64,000 nucleotides of DNA from Bradyrhizobiaceae bacterium (GCA_947481685.1 CANKHA010000012.1:1-64000), one strand, 5' to 3'. Positions 1 through 9,207 are shown, numbered from the stretch's first letter. The notes: generated by a model from the letters alone, not told the origin. Translations and numbers: made by a program.

Positions 1-360
<360 letters not shown>

Positions 361-410
361 TAGGAATGGGGGGCAATGACGGCTGCGTCAAGGCAGAGCC
401 TCGTTACAGC

Positions 411-610
411 CCTAACGCCTCATCCTGAGGAGCCCGAGCGCCGATCCCGGGTTTACCCGGAGATCGGCACTACGAGTGCGCAAGTCAGCTAGAGCTGACT
501 TGCGTGCGAGGGCGTCTCGAAGGATGGGCCGCAAAAACGGTGGCCGCCCCCTTCCTTCGAGACGGTCACCCCCTGTCGGGTGTGACCTCCTCAGGATGAG
601 GCGGGGTTAG
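411..610. repeat. nested palindromic (MITE-like) element with terminal inverted repeats
   Basis: A 200 bp stretch begins CCTAACGCCTCATCCTGAGG and ends with its near reverse complement (about 586-610, with three extra bases). Inside are a copy of the GATCACGGGC palindrome family (441-467), a hairpin built on GCAAGTCAGC (about 480-505) and two further inverted segments carrying GTCTCGAAGG or CCTTCGAGAC. The CTCATCCTGAGGAG...GTCTCGAAGGA type of unit recurs at 56417-56529. It carries no gene and separates rnpB from the hydrolase gene that follows. Confidence 0.75.
441..467. repeat. GATC-type REP palindrome, copy 1
   Basis: A 27 bp palindrome with outer arms CCGATC and GATCGG and an inner CCGGG/CCCGG pairing around TTTA. 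It belongs to the same family as the copies at 46600-46626, 47419-47445 and 52611-52705. It sits inside the larger inverted-repeat element at 411-610. Confidence 0.75.
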
Positions 611-669
611 GTATGACTTGAAACCGGATGGCAGAACGGCTCCAGTATCGAAAATATCAGGAGGAAAAC

Positions 670-1383
670 ATGGCGCGAGATTTCGAAGACCATTGCTGGA
701 AAGACCTGATGCCGCCAGAAATGCTGGCGCTCTACCAGAGCTATGCGCGCACGCTGTTCGTCGGGCCGTCGCCGGCGCTGGTTGCGATCGACCTCTATGA
801 ATCCGTCTATCAGGGCGGCAACAAGCCGGTGATGGAAGTCGCCAAAACCTATCCCGGCTCCTGCGGCGAGAATGCCTGGAAAGCGATCGAGCCGACCAAG
901 ATGTTGTTTGCCGCCGCGCGCGCGGCCGGCATTCCGATTTTCTATTCCACCGGCGACACCCGGCCGGAGAGTCATCCGGGCCAGGTCAATGTCAGCGCGA
1001 CCAAGCGCCGGACCAAGGCGATGCGCGATCCGGCGATGTATGCCATCCGCCCGGAATTCAAGCCGCAGCAGGGCGACGTGGTGATCTTCAAGCAGCGCGC
1101 CAGCGCCTTCTTCGGGACGCCGCTGGTGGCGCATCTCAACCAACTTGGGATCCAAAGCGTCATCATGTGCGGTGAAAGCACGTCAGGTTGCGTGCGCGCT
1201 TCGGCGGTCGATGCCTTTTCCTTCGGCTATCACGTCACGCTGGTGGAGGAATGCTGCTTCGACCGCAGCGACATCTCGCACAAGGTCAACCTGTTCGACA
1301 TGCATCACAAATATTGCGACGTCATGCATCTGGATGAAGTGATTGCGCATCTCGACGGGATGGCGGTGCGCAAGGCGGGCTGA
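670..1383 (+). CDS. isochorismatase-family cysteine hydrolase
   Basis: A 237-residue enzyme of the isochorismatase/N-carbamoylsarcosine amidase family, which hydrolyses amide or similar bonds of small molecules through a Cys-Asp-Lys triad. The triad is visible: Asp41 in the ALVAID strand, Lys141 in VVIFKQRASAFFGT and Cys174 in GESTSGCVRASA. The ATG at 670 is chosen because a strong CAGGAGGAAAA ribosome site precedes it; an ATG at 628 lacks one. The substrate cannot be told from sequence. The gene is alone on this strand, and its TGA abuts the stop codon of the convergent amidase gene with no spacer. Confidence 0.88.
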   Translation: MARDFEDHCWKDLMPPEMLALYQSYARTLFVGPSPALVAIDLYESVYQGGNKPVMEVAKTYPGSCGENAWKAIEPTKMLFAAARAAGIPIFYSTGDTRPESHPGQVNVSATKRRTKAMRDPAMYAIRPEFKPQQGDVVIFKQRASAFFGTPLVAHLNQLGIQSVIMCGESTSGCVRASAVDAFSFGYHVTLVEECCFDRSDISHKVNLFDMHHKYCDVMHLDEVIAHLDGMAVRKAG

Positions 1384-2151
1384 TCAGCGGCGTTCTTCTA
1401 AAAGCTTGTGCAGCGTACGCAGTGTCGAGCGGTCGGCGATGCCATCGACGCGCGCGGGACGGAAATGCCGTTGAAACGCCGTGACCACGTCGCGGGTGGC
1501 TTCGTCGAAGGTGCCGGTCACCGGCACGCCATAACCGAAGTCAACGAAAGCCGATTGCAACCCGCGCACGTCGTCGCCGGTGTTGCCGAGTTCGAAGTTG
1601 GGGCCCTTGTCGCTGAGCCGCGACGGCGTCACCCATGCGCCGACACCGGAGGATGCCAGCAGCCGCCAGGGAAATTTCTCGCCGGGATCCTGCTTGCGCG
1701 ACGGCGCCACGTCGGAATGCGCCAGCACGCGCTCACGCTTGATGCCGCGCCGCGCCATGATGCCCTTGCAAAGCGCAATCACCGCAGCGATCTGCCGGGA
1801 CGGAAAATCCGGACAGCCGCCGTCGTGGCCATGATTTGCGATTTCGATGCCGATCGAAGAGGAATTGATATCGGTCTCGCCGGCCCAGTGGGAAATACCG
1901 GCATGCCAGGCGCGGCGGCTTTCCTGCACCAGCTGCACGATGCGGCCGTCCTCGAACACGAAATAGTGCGACGAGACCTTGCTGTCCGGCGCACTCAACC
2001 GCTCCAGCGCGGACTGCGCGGTCTTCATCCCGGTGTAATGCAACAGGATGATGTCCGGCTCCCGGCCGTCCTTACGCTCGTCATGCGTAGGCGAGGGGAC
2101 AACATCGGCGACGACGGAGGATTCCGGCTGAAAGAGAGTCATAGCCGGCAT
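1384..2151 (-). CDS. N-acetylmuramoyl-L-alanine amidase (Amidase_2) with peptidoglycan-binding domain
   Basis: A 255-residue zinc amidase of the AmpD/AmiD type that cleaves the bond between N-acetylmuramic acid and L-alanine in peptidoglycan or its turnover fragments. Zinc ligands are seen at His38 (LLHYTG), His145 (AHSDVAP) and Asp155 (KQDPGEKFPW), with Glu103 in SIGIEIANHG as the likely catalytic aid. Residues about 180-250 look like a PG_binding_1 domain (DVRGLQSAFVDFGYGV...TFDEATRDVVTAFQRHF). No signal peptide is seen, so a cytoplasmic recycling role is possible. The start at 2151 has GAGGATGTGTAT upstream; the frame is open to 2283, but that part overlaps the terminator of the neighbouring gene. 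Confidence 0.88.
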   Translation of the reverse strand: MPAMTLFQPESSVVADVVPSPTHDERKDGREPDIILLHYTGMKTAQSALERLSAPDSKVSSHYFVFEDGRIVQLVQESRRAWHAGISHWAGETDINSSSIGIEIANHGHDGGCPDFPSRQIAAVIALCKGIMARRGIKRERVLAHSDVAPSRKQDPGEKFPWRLLASSGVGAWVTPSRLSDKGPNFELGNTGDDVRGLQSAFVDFGYGVPVTGTFDEATRDVVTAFQRHFRPARVDGIADRSTLRTLHKLLEERR

Positions 2152-2240
2152 ATACACATCCTCATTCCGTAACAGAAGGTTGATCGCGTCGTTCGCTGCA
2201 CCGGACGGTGCCTTTTTGTCGCAAACATGGCGGCAATAGA

Positions 2241-2273
2241 AAACGCCGGCCCGGCAAGGCCGGACCGGCGTTT
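2241..2273 (-). terminator. rho-independent terminator of the PRC-barrel gene
   Basis: A 14 bp stem with one mismatch (AAACGCCGGCCCGG paired with CCGGACCGGCGTTT) closes a CAAGG loop. Read on the minus strand it is followed by a TTTTCTATT run. It lies 38 bases beyond the stop codon of the PRC-barrel gene. Confidence 0.8.
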
Positions 2274-2310
2274 CTCCACACACTTACGCAACTGCGACGC
2301 TACTGAACCG

Positions 2311-2853
2311 TTACGGACGCGCCGTGCCCGACGGGTTGGCGTTCGGCGACATTGAATTGCCTCCGGCCGCATTCGGCGCAGTCCGCGTGGTTGCGCCGGT
2401 GGTCGCCGCGCCGGTCGTAGTCGGGCGGTCCTTATGCCGCTCGAAGTTCGGCGCTTGGGCCAACTGGTCCTTGGTCATGCTGACCTTGGCCTTCCAGGTG
2501 TGGTTATCTTGCATGAGCTGGACGGAGGATGGGGCAAGCGCCACTTCCTTCGCGCCGACACCGAGGAATCCGCCGACGCTCAGCAGATACGCTTCAATCT
2601 TGCCGTCCTTCGAGAGCAGGATGTCGCTGATGTCGCCGATCTTCTTGTTATCGGCGCCGAAAACATCCGCACCCTTGACCTTGGAGGCCAAAAGTTGGTC
2701 CGACGACTGCGACGCTATTGTCGCGGCAGAGCTGCTCACGCCTGTGCTGGACTTCGACAGATCGGACTTCATCGCGTCCGGCGATGACTGCGCCATGGCG
2801 GACGACAGCATCAGTCCGCTCAGCGCGGTGGTGACCAACAGTTTCTTCAGCAT
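2311..2853 (-). CDS. exported PRC-barrel domain protein
   Basis: A 180-residue protein beginning with a clear signal peptide (MLKKLLVTTALSGLMLSSAMAQ). Residues about 50-115 form a PRC-barrel-like domain, with the pattern GADVFGADNKKIGDISDILL followed by a Gly-rich strand (SVGGFLGVGAKEVAL). The C-terminal 45 residues are rich in Thr, Ala, Asn and Pro and probably disordered. Such exported PRC-barrel proteins are common in Rhizobiales and are often stress-related; the function here is not known. ATG at 2853 is preceded by GGAGGTTTTCCA. It has its own terminator and is divergent from mraZ across a 337 bp gap. Confidence 0.85.
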   Translation of the reverse strand: MLKKLLVTTALSGLMLSSAMAQSSPDAMKSDLSKSSTGVSSSAATIASQSSDQLLASKVKGADVFGADNKKIGDISDILLSKDGKIEAYLLSVGGFLGVGAKEVALAPSSVQLMQDNHTWKAKVSMTKDQLAQAPNFERHKDRPTTTGAATTGATTRTAPNAAGGNSMSPNANPSGTARP

Positions 2854-3026
2854 TGGAAAACCTCCATGCATGTTGTGTGAGATTGCAGGACACGGCTTTT
2901 CTTGTTCGATTTTATGAAAACCGGACCTCATCAAGACAACGTTTGAGCCATGGCGGCGTTCCGATTTGTCTTCCGCGACGCAAAATACGCCTTTGCAACC
3001 CAAGGTTGCTGCAACCGTTCCTTAAG

Positions 3027-3042
3027 ATTAACCGGGGTTAAT
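3027..3042. promoter_or_regulatory. ATTAACC inverted repeat, possible operator
   Basis: ATTAACCGGGGTTAAT consists of two perfect 7 bp inverted arms around GG, in the gap between the divergent PRC-barrel gene and mraZ. Another TTAA lies just upstream (3022-3025). The TTAA-N6-TTAA layout is one base short of the CtrA consensus TTAA-N7-TTAA. The regulator is unknown. Confidence 0.35.
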
Positions 3043-3113
3043 AGCGGCTGAAAAACGCTGCGTCGGACCAGCTTTCAGCGGGTTGGGGACGCAATGACAC
3101 CTGTGAATTGACG

Positions 3114-3148
3114 CCCATATTATCCCATGATAGCCCATATTATCCCAT
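3114..3148 (+). promoter_or_regulatory. MraZ operator: four CCCAT repeats at exact 10 bp spacing
   Basis: CCCAT occurs at 3114, 3124, 3134 and 3144, so the spacer is exactly five bases each time; the complement reads ATGGG. MraZ is known to bind arrays of TGGG-type repeats separated by five bases and to control its own operon, so this is very probably the autoregulatory site. A TTGACG (3108-3113) touches the first repeat and could be the -35 element of the dcw promoter. The array ends 42 bases before the mraZ start. Confidence 0.85.
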
Positions 3149-3190
3149 ATTCGGGAGCAGTACGGCGGGTTCCGCGTAGGTGGGCGTCCC

Positions 3191-3670
3191 ATGGACCGCT
3201 TTGTGTCCAATTTCACGTTGCGTCTGGATTCCAAGGGCCGCGTATCGATTCCGGCGCCGTTCCGCAGCGTGCTGACGCGCGATGGCTTCCAAGGCCTTTA
3301 TTGCTACCCGACGTTGGATCGTCCGGCGCTCGATGCCGGCGGCAACGCGCTTCTGACGGAGATCGAAGCGTTGATCGCGCGCTTTCCACATTACTCGAAC
3401 GAGCGCGAGCGTTTCGCGACGGCGCTCTACGGCACGAGCGAAGTGCTGCGGATGGATGGCGAAGGCCGGGTTGTGTTGCCGGAAGCGTTGAAGACCCATG
3501 CCGGGATCACGGAGGCGGTCGCCTTCGTCGGCCTCGGCAACAAGTTTCAGATCTGGGAGCCCCATCGCTTTCGGTCCGAGCTCGCGGAGGCCACCGAACA
3601 GGTGCGCGCGCTCAAAAAGCAGTTGGGCACCCAGGGAGCCGCGCCGAAAGCGCAGGGAGCACGGGAATGA
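3191..3670 (+). CDS. mraZ: transcriptional regulator MraZ
   Basis: A 159-residue MraZ with two SpoVT/AbrB-like halves. The first begins at residue 5 ([20 protein letters not shown]) and the second at about residue 77 ([21 protein letters not shown]). MraZ is a ring-forming DNA-binding protein that represses the dcw operon. It is the first gene of the cluster, lies 42 bases after the CCCAT repeat array that is its probable target, and overlaps rsmH by four bases (ATGA). The C-terminal tail (about residues 130-159) is charged and family-variable. Confidence 0.96.
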   Translation: MDRFVSNFTLRLDSKGRVSIPAPFRSVLTRDGFQGLYCYPTLDRPALDAGGNALLTEIEALIARFPHYSNERERFATALYGTSEVLRMDGEGRVVLPEALKTHAGITEAVAFVGLGNKFQIWEPHRFRSELAEATEQVRALKKQLGTQGAAPKAQGARE

Positions 3671-4698
3671 CGATGGGCGGCGACACCGGGAAACCGGCTG
3701 TCGCTGGCGGACTGGCCCGTCACATTCCCGTGCTCGCGCTTCCCGCGATCGCTCATCTCAATCTCCACGACGGGGGCACCTATATCGACGGCACCTTCGG
3801 CGCCGGTGGCTATAGCCGCATGATCCTCGATGCCGCGGACACGCGCGTTATTGGCATCGACCGCGACCAGAGTGCAATCGCGCGCGGCTTCGACCTGGTC
3901 GAAAGCTATCGCGGGCGGCTGACGCTGGTGGAAAACCGGTTCTCGACGCTCGACGCGGTGGCGCGCGATTGCGGCGCGGACAGCGTCGATGGCGTGGTGC
4001 TCGACATCGGCGTCTCGTCCATGCAGCTCGACGAAGCCGAGCGCGGATTCTCGTTCCGGCTCGACGGTCCGCTCGACATGCGCATGGGCAAGTCTGGCCC
4101 AAGTGCTGCGGATGTGATCGCCATCGCCTCCGAGCGCGATCTCGCCGATATCATTTTTCAGCTTGGCGAGGAGCGGCATTCGCGCGGCGTGGCGCGCGCC
4201 ATCGTCGCCGCGCGCAAGGAAACGCCGATCGCCACCACCGGGGCGCTGGCCAGCATCGTCGCGCGCGTGGTGCGGCACAAACCGAACGAGATTCATCCGG
4301 CGACGCGGACGTTTCAGGCGCTGCGGATTTTCGTCAACGAGGAGCTCAATGAGCTTGCGGCCGGGCTTGCCGCAGCCGAGCGCATCCTCAAACCCGGCGG
4401 ACGCCTTGTCGTCGTGTCCTTCCACTCGCTGGAAGACCGGATGGTGAAGACCTTCTTCGCCGAACGCAGCCGTACTTCGGTGGGCTCACGCCACCTTCCG
4501 GATGTCGCTGCGCCGGCGCCGACTTTCACCGTCCTTACGCGAAAGCCCGTAGTGGCGGACGATGCCGAGATCGCGGGCAACCCGCGCTCGCGCTCTGCCA
4601 AATTACGCGCCGGCGAACGCACGCAGGCCGCAGCACGCGCTGTGGATGCACAGCCGTTCGATCTTCCGTCCCTCGATGACGTGATGCGGGGGCACTGA
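3667..4698 (+). CDS. rsmH: 16S rRNA (cytosine-1402 N4)-methyltransferase RsmH
   Basis: A 343-residue RsmH (MraW), which methylates N4 of C1402 in the decoding centre of 16S rRNA using S-adenosylmethionine. The family start HIPVL is at residues 19-23 and the SAM motif [10 protein letters not shown] at 41-50. [18 protein letters not shown] and the late [10 protein letters not shown] are also present. The ATG overlaps the mraZ stop. The much longer open frame upstream to 3127 would run through mraZ and is not used. The stop overlaps the ftsL ATG by one base (TGATG). Confidence 0.97.
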   Translation: MTMGGDTGKPAVAGGLARHIPVLALPAIAHLNLHDGGTYIDGTFGAGGYSRMILDAADTRVIGIDRDQSAIARGFDLVESYRGRLTLVENRFSTLDAVARDCGADSVDGVVLDIGVSSMQLDEAERGFSFRLDGPLDMRMGKSGPSAADVIAIASERDLADIIFQLGEERHSRGVARAIVAARKETPIATTGALASIVARVVRHKPNEIHPATRTFQALRIFVNEELNELAAGLAAAERILKPGGRLVVVSFHSLEDRMVKTFFAERSRTSVGSRHLPDVAAPAPTFTVLTRKPVVADDAEIAGNPRSRSAKLRAGERTQAAARAVDAQPFDLPSLDDVMRGH

Positions 4699-5123
4699 TG
4701 TTCTGGCGTCTCCTCAACATCGCGGTGATCGTGGCGCTGGTTTCCGCCGCCGCCTATGTCTACGAGATTAAATACGAAGCGACGCTGCACGCCGAACGCG
4801 TGGTGACGCTGCGCCAGGACATCCGGCGCGAGCGCGATGCGATCGCGAGCCTGCGCGCGGAATGGGCGCGGCTCGGCAATCCGCGCCGCATTCAGACGCT
4901 GTCTCAGAAGCATCTTGAGCTGAAGCCGTTCGACACCAGCAAGCTCGACACCTTCGACAACCTGCCGATGCGGCCGCCGCAGATTGTACAGCCGGGAACC
5001 GGCGATCCCATCGGCGCGATGCTGGAAGACAACAGCGACGACCTGACCGCCTCGACCGGCAGCATCGATTCCCTGCTCGGGACGGAGCAAGGCACGACCG
5101 ACAAGACGGACAAGCTGCAATGA
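4698..5123 (+). CDS. ftsL: cell division protein FtsL
   Basis: A 141-residue bitopic membrane protein of the divisome. The first few residues are cytoplasmic, residues about 5-22 form the membrane span (LLNIAVIVALVSAAAYVY), and the following stretch to about residue 75 is a short coiled coil typical of FtsL/FtsB. The tail is hydrophilic. Sequence conservation of FtsL is low; the call rests on topology and on its invariant place between rsmH and ftsI. It overlaps both neighbours by one and four bases, implying translational coupling. Confidence 0.9.
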   Translation: MFWRLLNIAVIVALVSAAAYVYEIKYEATLHAERVVTLRQDIRRERDAIASLRAEWARLGNPRRIQTLSQKHLELKPFDTSKLDTFDNLPMRPPQIVQPGTGDPIGAMLEDNSDDLTASTGSIDSLLGTEQGTTDKTDKLQ

Positions 5124-6853
5124 CGGTGAGTGCGGACGCTGCGATAAAGTCTGGACTGAGCTGGCGCCGCCGTCTGGTGCAGCGCCTGCTTTATGGCGTG
5201 AATATCGACCGCGCAGCCAAGTCGCGCGCCCGCGTCGGTCTCGCTATTCTGGCGTTCTTCATCGGCTATGCGGTGATCGCGGGCCGCCTGATCCAGCTTG
5301 CTGCCGCGCCGGACAATCACACCGTGCGCCGCGCCGCCGATGCGGTGTCGACCGCGCGCCCGGACATCGTCGACCGCAACGGCGAAATCCTTGCCACCGA
5401 TGTCAAAGCCGCGTCGCTGTTCGGCGAGCCGCGCAAGATCATCGACGTCGATGAAGCCGTCGAACTGCTCACCGCCGTGCTGCCCGATCTCGACGCCACC
5501 GAATTGCGCGAACGCCTGTCGTCCAAAAAGGGCTTCGTCTGGCTCAAGCGCGAAATCACGAAAAAGCAGCAGCAGGAAATTCACCGGTTGGGCATTCCCG
5601 GCGTCGGCTTCCTGACCGAGAACAAGCGCATCTATCCGAACGGCGCTGAGGTCGCGCATCTCATCGGCCTCGTCAACATCGACAACCAGGGCATCGCCGG
5701 CATCGAGAAATGGCTCGATGGGCGCGGCCTTGCGGATCTGCACATGGCGGGCCTCGCGGTCGACCGGATGGACAAGCCGATCGACCTTGCCGTCGATCTG
5801 CGCGTGCAGCACGCGATGCGCGATGAATTGATCGCGGCGCGCGACAAGTTCAAGGCCATCGCCGCCGCTGGCCTTGTCATGGATGTGCGCACCGGAGAGA
5901 TCATCTCGATGGTGTCGGTGCCGGACTTCGATCCGAACAATCCGAAGGAAGCCAATGACCCGACCCGCATCAACCGCCTCACCACCGGCGTCTATGAGAT
6001 GGGCTCCACCTTCAAGGCGCTCACGCTGGCGATGACGCTCGATGCCGGCAAGGCCACGTTGGCGTCGTCCTTCGATGCGCGCACGTCGCTGCGCTACGGC
6101 AAGTTCACCATCCACGATTATCATGCGCAGAACCGCATGCTGACCGTGCCGGAGATCTTCACCTATTCCTCCAACGTCGGCACCGCGCGCATGGCGCTGG
6201 CGATGGGCGTCGAGCAGCACAAGGCGTTCCTGCGGAAGATGGGCCAGCTCGAACGGCTGCGCACCGAATTGCCCGAAAGCGCCGAGCCGATCGTGCCCAA
6301 GCGCTGGGGCGAGTTGAACACGGTGACCATCGCCTTCGGTCACGGTCTTTCGGTTGCGCCGTTGCAAGCGGTGATGGGCATCGGTGCGCTGATGAACGGC
6401 GGCATGCTGATCCCGCCGACCTTTATGAAGCGCACCGAGGAAGAAGCCGCCAAGCTTGCGGTCCGCGTGGTGAAGCCCGAGACCAGTGACAAGATGCGCT
6501 ACCTGATGCGGCTCAACGCCGAGAAGGGCACCGCCGGCCAGGCCGACGTGAAAGGCTATTACGTCGGCGGCAAGACCGGCACGTCCGAGAAGGTGGTCGG
6601 CGGGCGCTATTCCAAGACCAAGTTGCTCAACAGCTTTACGGCGGTGCTCCCGGCGGACAAGCCGCAGTATCTCCTTCTCATTATGATCGATGAGCCGAAG
6701 GCGACGCCGGAGACCCATGGTTATGCCACCTCCGGCTGGAATGCCGTGCCGGTCGGCGGCAAGGTGATTGCCCGCATCGGGCCTTTGCTGGGCATCGAAC
6801 CCCGCTTCGACCTGCCGCCGTCGGACCGGCTGATCCTCGCCAAAGGGCGCTAA
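5120..6853 (+). CDS. ftsI: septal peptidoglycan transpeptidase FtsI (PBP3)
   Basis: A 577-residue class B penicillin-binding protein that cross-links peptidoglycan at the septum with FtsW. A single membrane span lies at about residues 40-60, the PBP dimer domain starts near the DRNGEILA motif at 85-92, and the transpeptidase motifs are S296-T-F-K299, S350-S-N352 and K485-T-G487. The start overlaps the ftsL stop (ATGA). The last 17 codons ([16 protein letters not shown]) are repeated at 7651-7703 beyond the next gene. Right after the stop, a roughly 15 bp unit (GCGCTAAGGTCTGGG) recurs two to three times. Confidence 0.97.
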   Translation: MTVSADAAIKSGLSWRRRLVQRLLYGVNIDRAAKSRARVGLAILAFFIGYAVIAGRLIQLAAAPDNHTVRRAADAVSTARPDIVDRNGEILATDVKAASLFGEPRKIIDVDEAVELLTAVLPDLDATELRERLSSKKGFVWLKREITKKQQQEIHRLGIPGVGFLTENKRIYPNGAEVAHLIGLVNIDNQGIAGIEKWLDGRGLADLHMAGLAVDRMDKPIDLAVDLRVQHAMRDELIAARDKFKAIAAAGLVMDVRTGEIISMVSVPDFDPNNPKEANDPTRINRLTTGVYEMGSTFKALTLAMTLDAGKATLASSFDARTSLRYGKFTIHDYHAQNRMLTVPEIFTYSSNVGTARMALAMGVEQHKAFLRKMGQLERLRTELPESAEPIVPKRWGELNTVTIAFGHGLSVAPLQAVMGIGALMNGGMLIPPTFMKRTEEEAAKLAVRVVKPETSDKMRYLMRLNAEKGTAGQADVKGYYVGGKTGTSEKVVGGRYSKTKLLNSFTAVLPADKPQYLLLIMIDEPKATPETHGYATSGWNAVPVGGKVIARIGPLLGIEPRFDLPPSDRLILAKGR

Positions 6854-6967
6854 GGTCTGGGACGCTAAGTTCTGGGGCGCTAGTATCAGGATCGAACTGC
6901 CCGTCTCGCCCGGCGTTGTATAGCGACCGTGGCGTGAGGCAATCGTTCCTATGATCCATTACTCATC

Positions 6968-7636
6968 ATGAGAAGGCTCGGGCGTTCTCTTGCCATTCTG
7001 TTGGTGGCAATCGTGACTGCCATGGCGCTTGGCACGCTGGTGCCGCAGCCGCTGTGGCGGGCGGCGGTCGCAAGTCCCGGCGCCACAAGGCACATTCTTG
7101 TGTTCAAGAATCCCATCCATACCGATATCGCCATTCCCGTGGATGATAGCGTGCGCGCGCGCTTCCAATTCCTGAATGACGCCGGCATTTCCATCGCCAA
7201 TCCGGCAGTGCGTTACATCGCCTTCGGCTGGGGCGGCCGCGCTTTTTATCTCGAAACGCCGACATGGGCGGAGCTGAAGCCTTTACCCACGATCAAGGCG
7301 CTGACGCGGGACGCTGCGGTGATGCATGTCGCGATCACGGGCGACATCGTCGAGCCGGATGCGAACGTCGGCGGTTTCGACATCAGCGAGGAAGGCTTCA
7401 TGGCTCTTCTCGATTTCATCGCCGAGAGCTTCCAGCAGGGGCCGAACGGGCCAATCGTTATCGAGAACGCCGCCTATTCCAAATTCGACCGCTTCTATGA
7501 GGCGAACGGTTCCTTCAACGCCCTGGTCGGCTGCAATACCTGGACGGCGGCGGCGTTGCGCACGGCGGGACTGCGCACCGGCTGGTGGAACCCGCTGCCG
7601 GCATCGCTCGGCTTGTCGATCCGGCTTTACAATTGA
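6968..7636 (+). CDS. DUF2459/TIGR02117 family exported protein
   Basis: A 222-residue protein with an N-terminal membrane anchor or signal (residues about 8-25, SLAILLVAIVTAMALGTLV). The pattern matches DUF2459 (TIGR02117): NPIHTDIAIPV near residue 50, YIAFGWGGRAFYLETPTW near 80, and GCNTWTAAALRTAGLRTGWWNPLP near 190. The conserved His, Cys and Asn suggest a papain-like hydrolase fold, but no activity is established; that is inference. It separates ftsI from murE, which are normally adjacent, and is bracketed by ftsI 3' end copies 850 bp apart. The ribosome site is weak. Confidence 0.85.
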   Translation: MRRLGRSLAILLVAIVTAMALGTLVPQPLWRAAVASPGATRHILVFKNPIHTDIAIPVDDSVRARFQFLNDAGISIANPAVRYIAFGWGGRAFYLETPTWAELKPLPTIKALTRDAAVMHVAITGDIVEPDANVGGFDISEEGFMALLDFIAESFQQGPNGPIVIENAAYSKFDRFYEANGSFNALVGCNTWTAAALRTAGLRTGWWNPLPASLGLSIRLYN

Positions 7637-7650
7637 AGGCAGACGATGGT

Positions 7651-7703
7651 CCCGCTTCAACCTGAAGCCCTCGGATCGGCTGATCCTCGCCAAAGGGCGG
7701 TAG
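7651..7703 (+). pseudogene. displaced second copy of the ftsI 3' end
   Basis: These 53 bases match 6801-6853 at 46 positions with no gaps, at an offset of exactly 850 bp. They still read [16 protein letters not shown] plus a stop (TAG instead of TAA). Similarity stops abruptly upstream of CCCGCTTC. There is no start codon or gene body, so it is a remnant. Differences from ftsI are mostly silent or conservative, which looks like another allele rather than decay. Confidence 0.9.
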
Positions 7704-7758
7704 GTATAACGGCCAAACCCGCTTGTCTTGCCGGGCGCTGCCGGGCATTCAATAGCGC

Positions 7759-9207
7759 ATGAAGCTGCAGGAATTGCTCAGCGACGAGGCCCGCGCCGAG
7801 AACGCCATCGGTGCGATGGAGCTTACCGGCATCACGGTCGACAGCCGTGCGGTGAAGCCGGGCAATGTCTTCGTTGCCGTGGCCGGGGCCAAGGCGGACG
7901 GGCTGCGTTTTGTCGATCAGGCGATCAAGGCGGGGGCGGTCGCGGTGGCGGCCGAGCGCCGGCCGGAATCGCTGCCGCCGGTCGTCACCTATATTGAGAC
8001 GAAGAATGCGCGGCGCTTTCTGGCGCTGGGTGCGGCGAAATTCTTTCCGCGCCAGCCGGGCGTGATTGCGGCGGTCACCGGCACCAGCGGCAAGACCTCG
8101 GTGGCGGCTTTCACCCGTCAGATCTGGGCCGCGCTCGGCGACCGCGCCGCCAGCATCGGTACCGTCGGCATCGTGACGCCGGAAAAGGAAATCTACGGCT
8201 CGCTCACCACGCCCGATCCGGTGTTGCTGCACAAGCAGATCGACGGTCTCGTGGGCGAGGGGATCACCCATCTCGCGCTGGAGGCGTCGTCGCACGGCCT
8301 CGACCAGAATCGGCTCGACGGCATCCACATCGTGGCGGGCGCCTTCACCAATCTCAGCCGCGATCACATGGATTATCATCCGACGATCGCGCATTACCTC
8401 GCCGCAAAAATGCGGTTGTTCGATACCTTGATCGATCCCTCCGGCACCGCCGTCATCAATGTCGATCACGACTATGCGGATCAGGTTGTCGCGGCGGCAC
8501 GCAAGCGCAAGCTGAACGTGTTGACCGTCGGCCGCAGCGGCGACGGCATTCGTTTGCTGGATTCCGGCATCGATGGCTTTGCGCAGAAACTCCGCATCGC
8601 GCATGGCGGGCGGGAATTCAATCTGCGCCTGCCGCTGGTCGGCGGTTTTCAGGTGGAGAACGCGCTCACCGCTGCGGGCCTTGCGATCGCCACCGGCAGC
8701 AACGCAGACAAGGTTTTTGCCGCGCTGGAAAAGCTGGAAGGCGCCAAGGGCCGTCTGGAACTCGCCGGCGCGCGCAACGGCGCGCCGGTGTTCATCGATT
8801 ACGCCCACAAGCCCGACGCGCTCGCCAAGGCGCTTGAGGCATTGCGGCCCTATGTCAGCGGACGGCTGGTCGTCGTATTCGGCGCGGGTGGCGATCGCGA
8901 CAAGGGCAAGCGCCCGCTGATGGGCGGCATCGCGGTGGAGAAAGCCGACGGCGTCATCGTCACCGACGATAATCCGCGCAGCGAAACGCCCGCCGTCATC
9001 CGCTCGGAAATCCTCGCGAGCGCCAAAGGCGCGCGCGAGATCGGCGACCGCGGCGAAGCCATCCGCATTGCGGTCTCCGAATTAAAGCAAGGCGACGTGC
9101 TGCTGATCGCGGGCAAGGGCCACGAAACCGGGCAGATTGTCGGCGACAAGGTTCTGCCGTTCAGCGATCATGAAGCGGTCGCGGCGGCGCTGAAGGGACA
9201 AGCATGA
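7759..9207 (+). CDS. murE: UDP-MurNAc-L-Ala-D-Glu:meso-diaminopimelate ligase MurE
   Basis: A 482-residue Mur ligase that adds the third residue to the cytoplasmic peptidoglycan precursor. The N-terminal domain carries the GITVDSR motif (24-30) for the uridine nucleotide. The ATP loop GTSGKTS is at 108-114, ASSHGLDQNR follows in the central domain, and D404-N-P-R407 is the signature that selects meso-diaminopimelate over lysine. It overlaps murF by four bases (ATGA). The distance to ftsI, about 900 bp, is unusual and is due to the DUF2459 insertion. Confidence 0.97.
   Translation: MKLQELLSDEARAENAIGAMELTGITVDSRAVKPGNVFVAVAGAKADGLRFVDQAIKAGAVAVAAERRPESLPPVVTYIETKNARRFLALGAAKFFPRQPGVIAAVTGTSGKTSVAAFTRQIWAALGDRAASIGTVGIVTPEKEIYGSLTTPDPVLLHKQIDGLVGEGITHLALEASSHGLDQNRLDGIHIVAGAFTNLSRDHMDYHPTIAHYLAAKMRLFDTLIDPSGTAVINVDHDYADQVVAAARKRKLNVLTVGRSGDGIRLLDSGIDGFAQKLRIAHGGREFNLRLPLVGGFQVENALTAAGLAIATGSNADKVFAALEKLEGAKGRLELAGARNGAPVFIDYAHKPDALAKALEALRPYVSGRLVVVFGAGGDRDKGKRPLMGGIAVEKADGVIVTDDNPRSETPAVIRSEILASAKGAREIGDRGEAIRIAVSELKQGDVLLIAGKGHETGQIVGDKVLPFSDHEAVAAALKGQA

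Noticed and set aside
4904-6718. 604-codon minus-strand frame over ftsI
   Set aside because: Antisense shadow of ftsI; no ribosome site, no recognisable domain.
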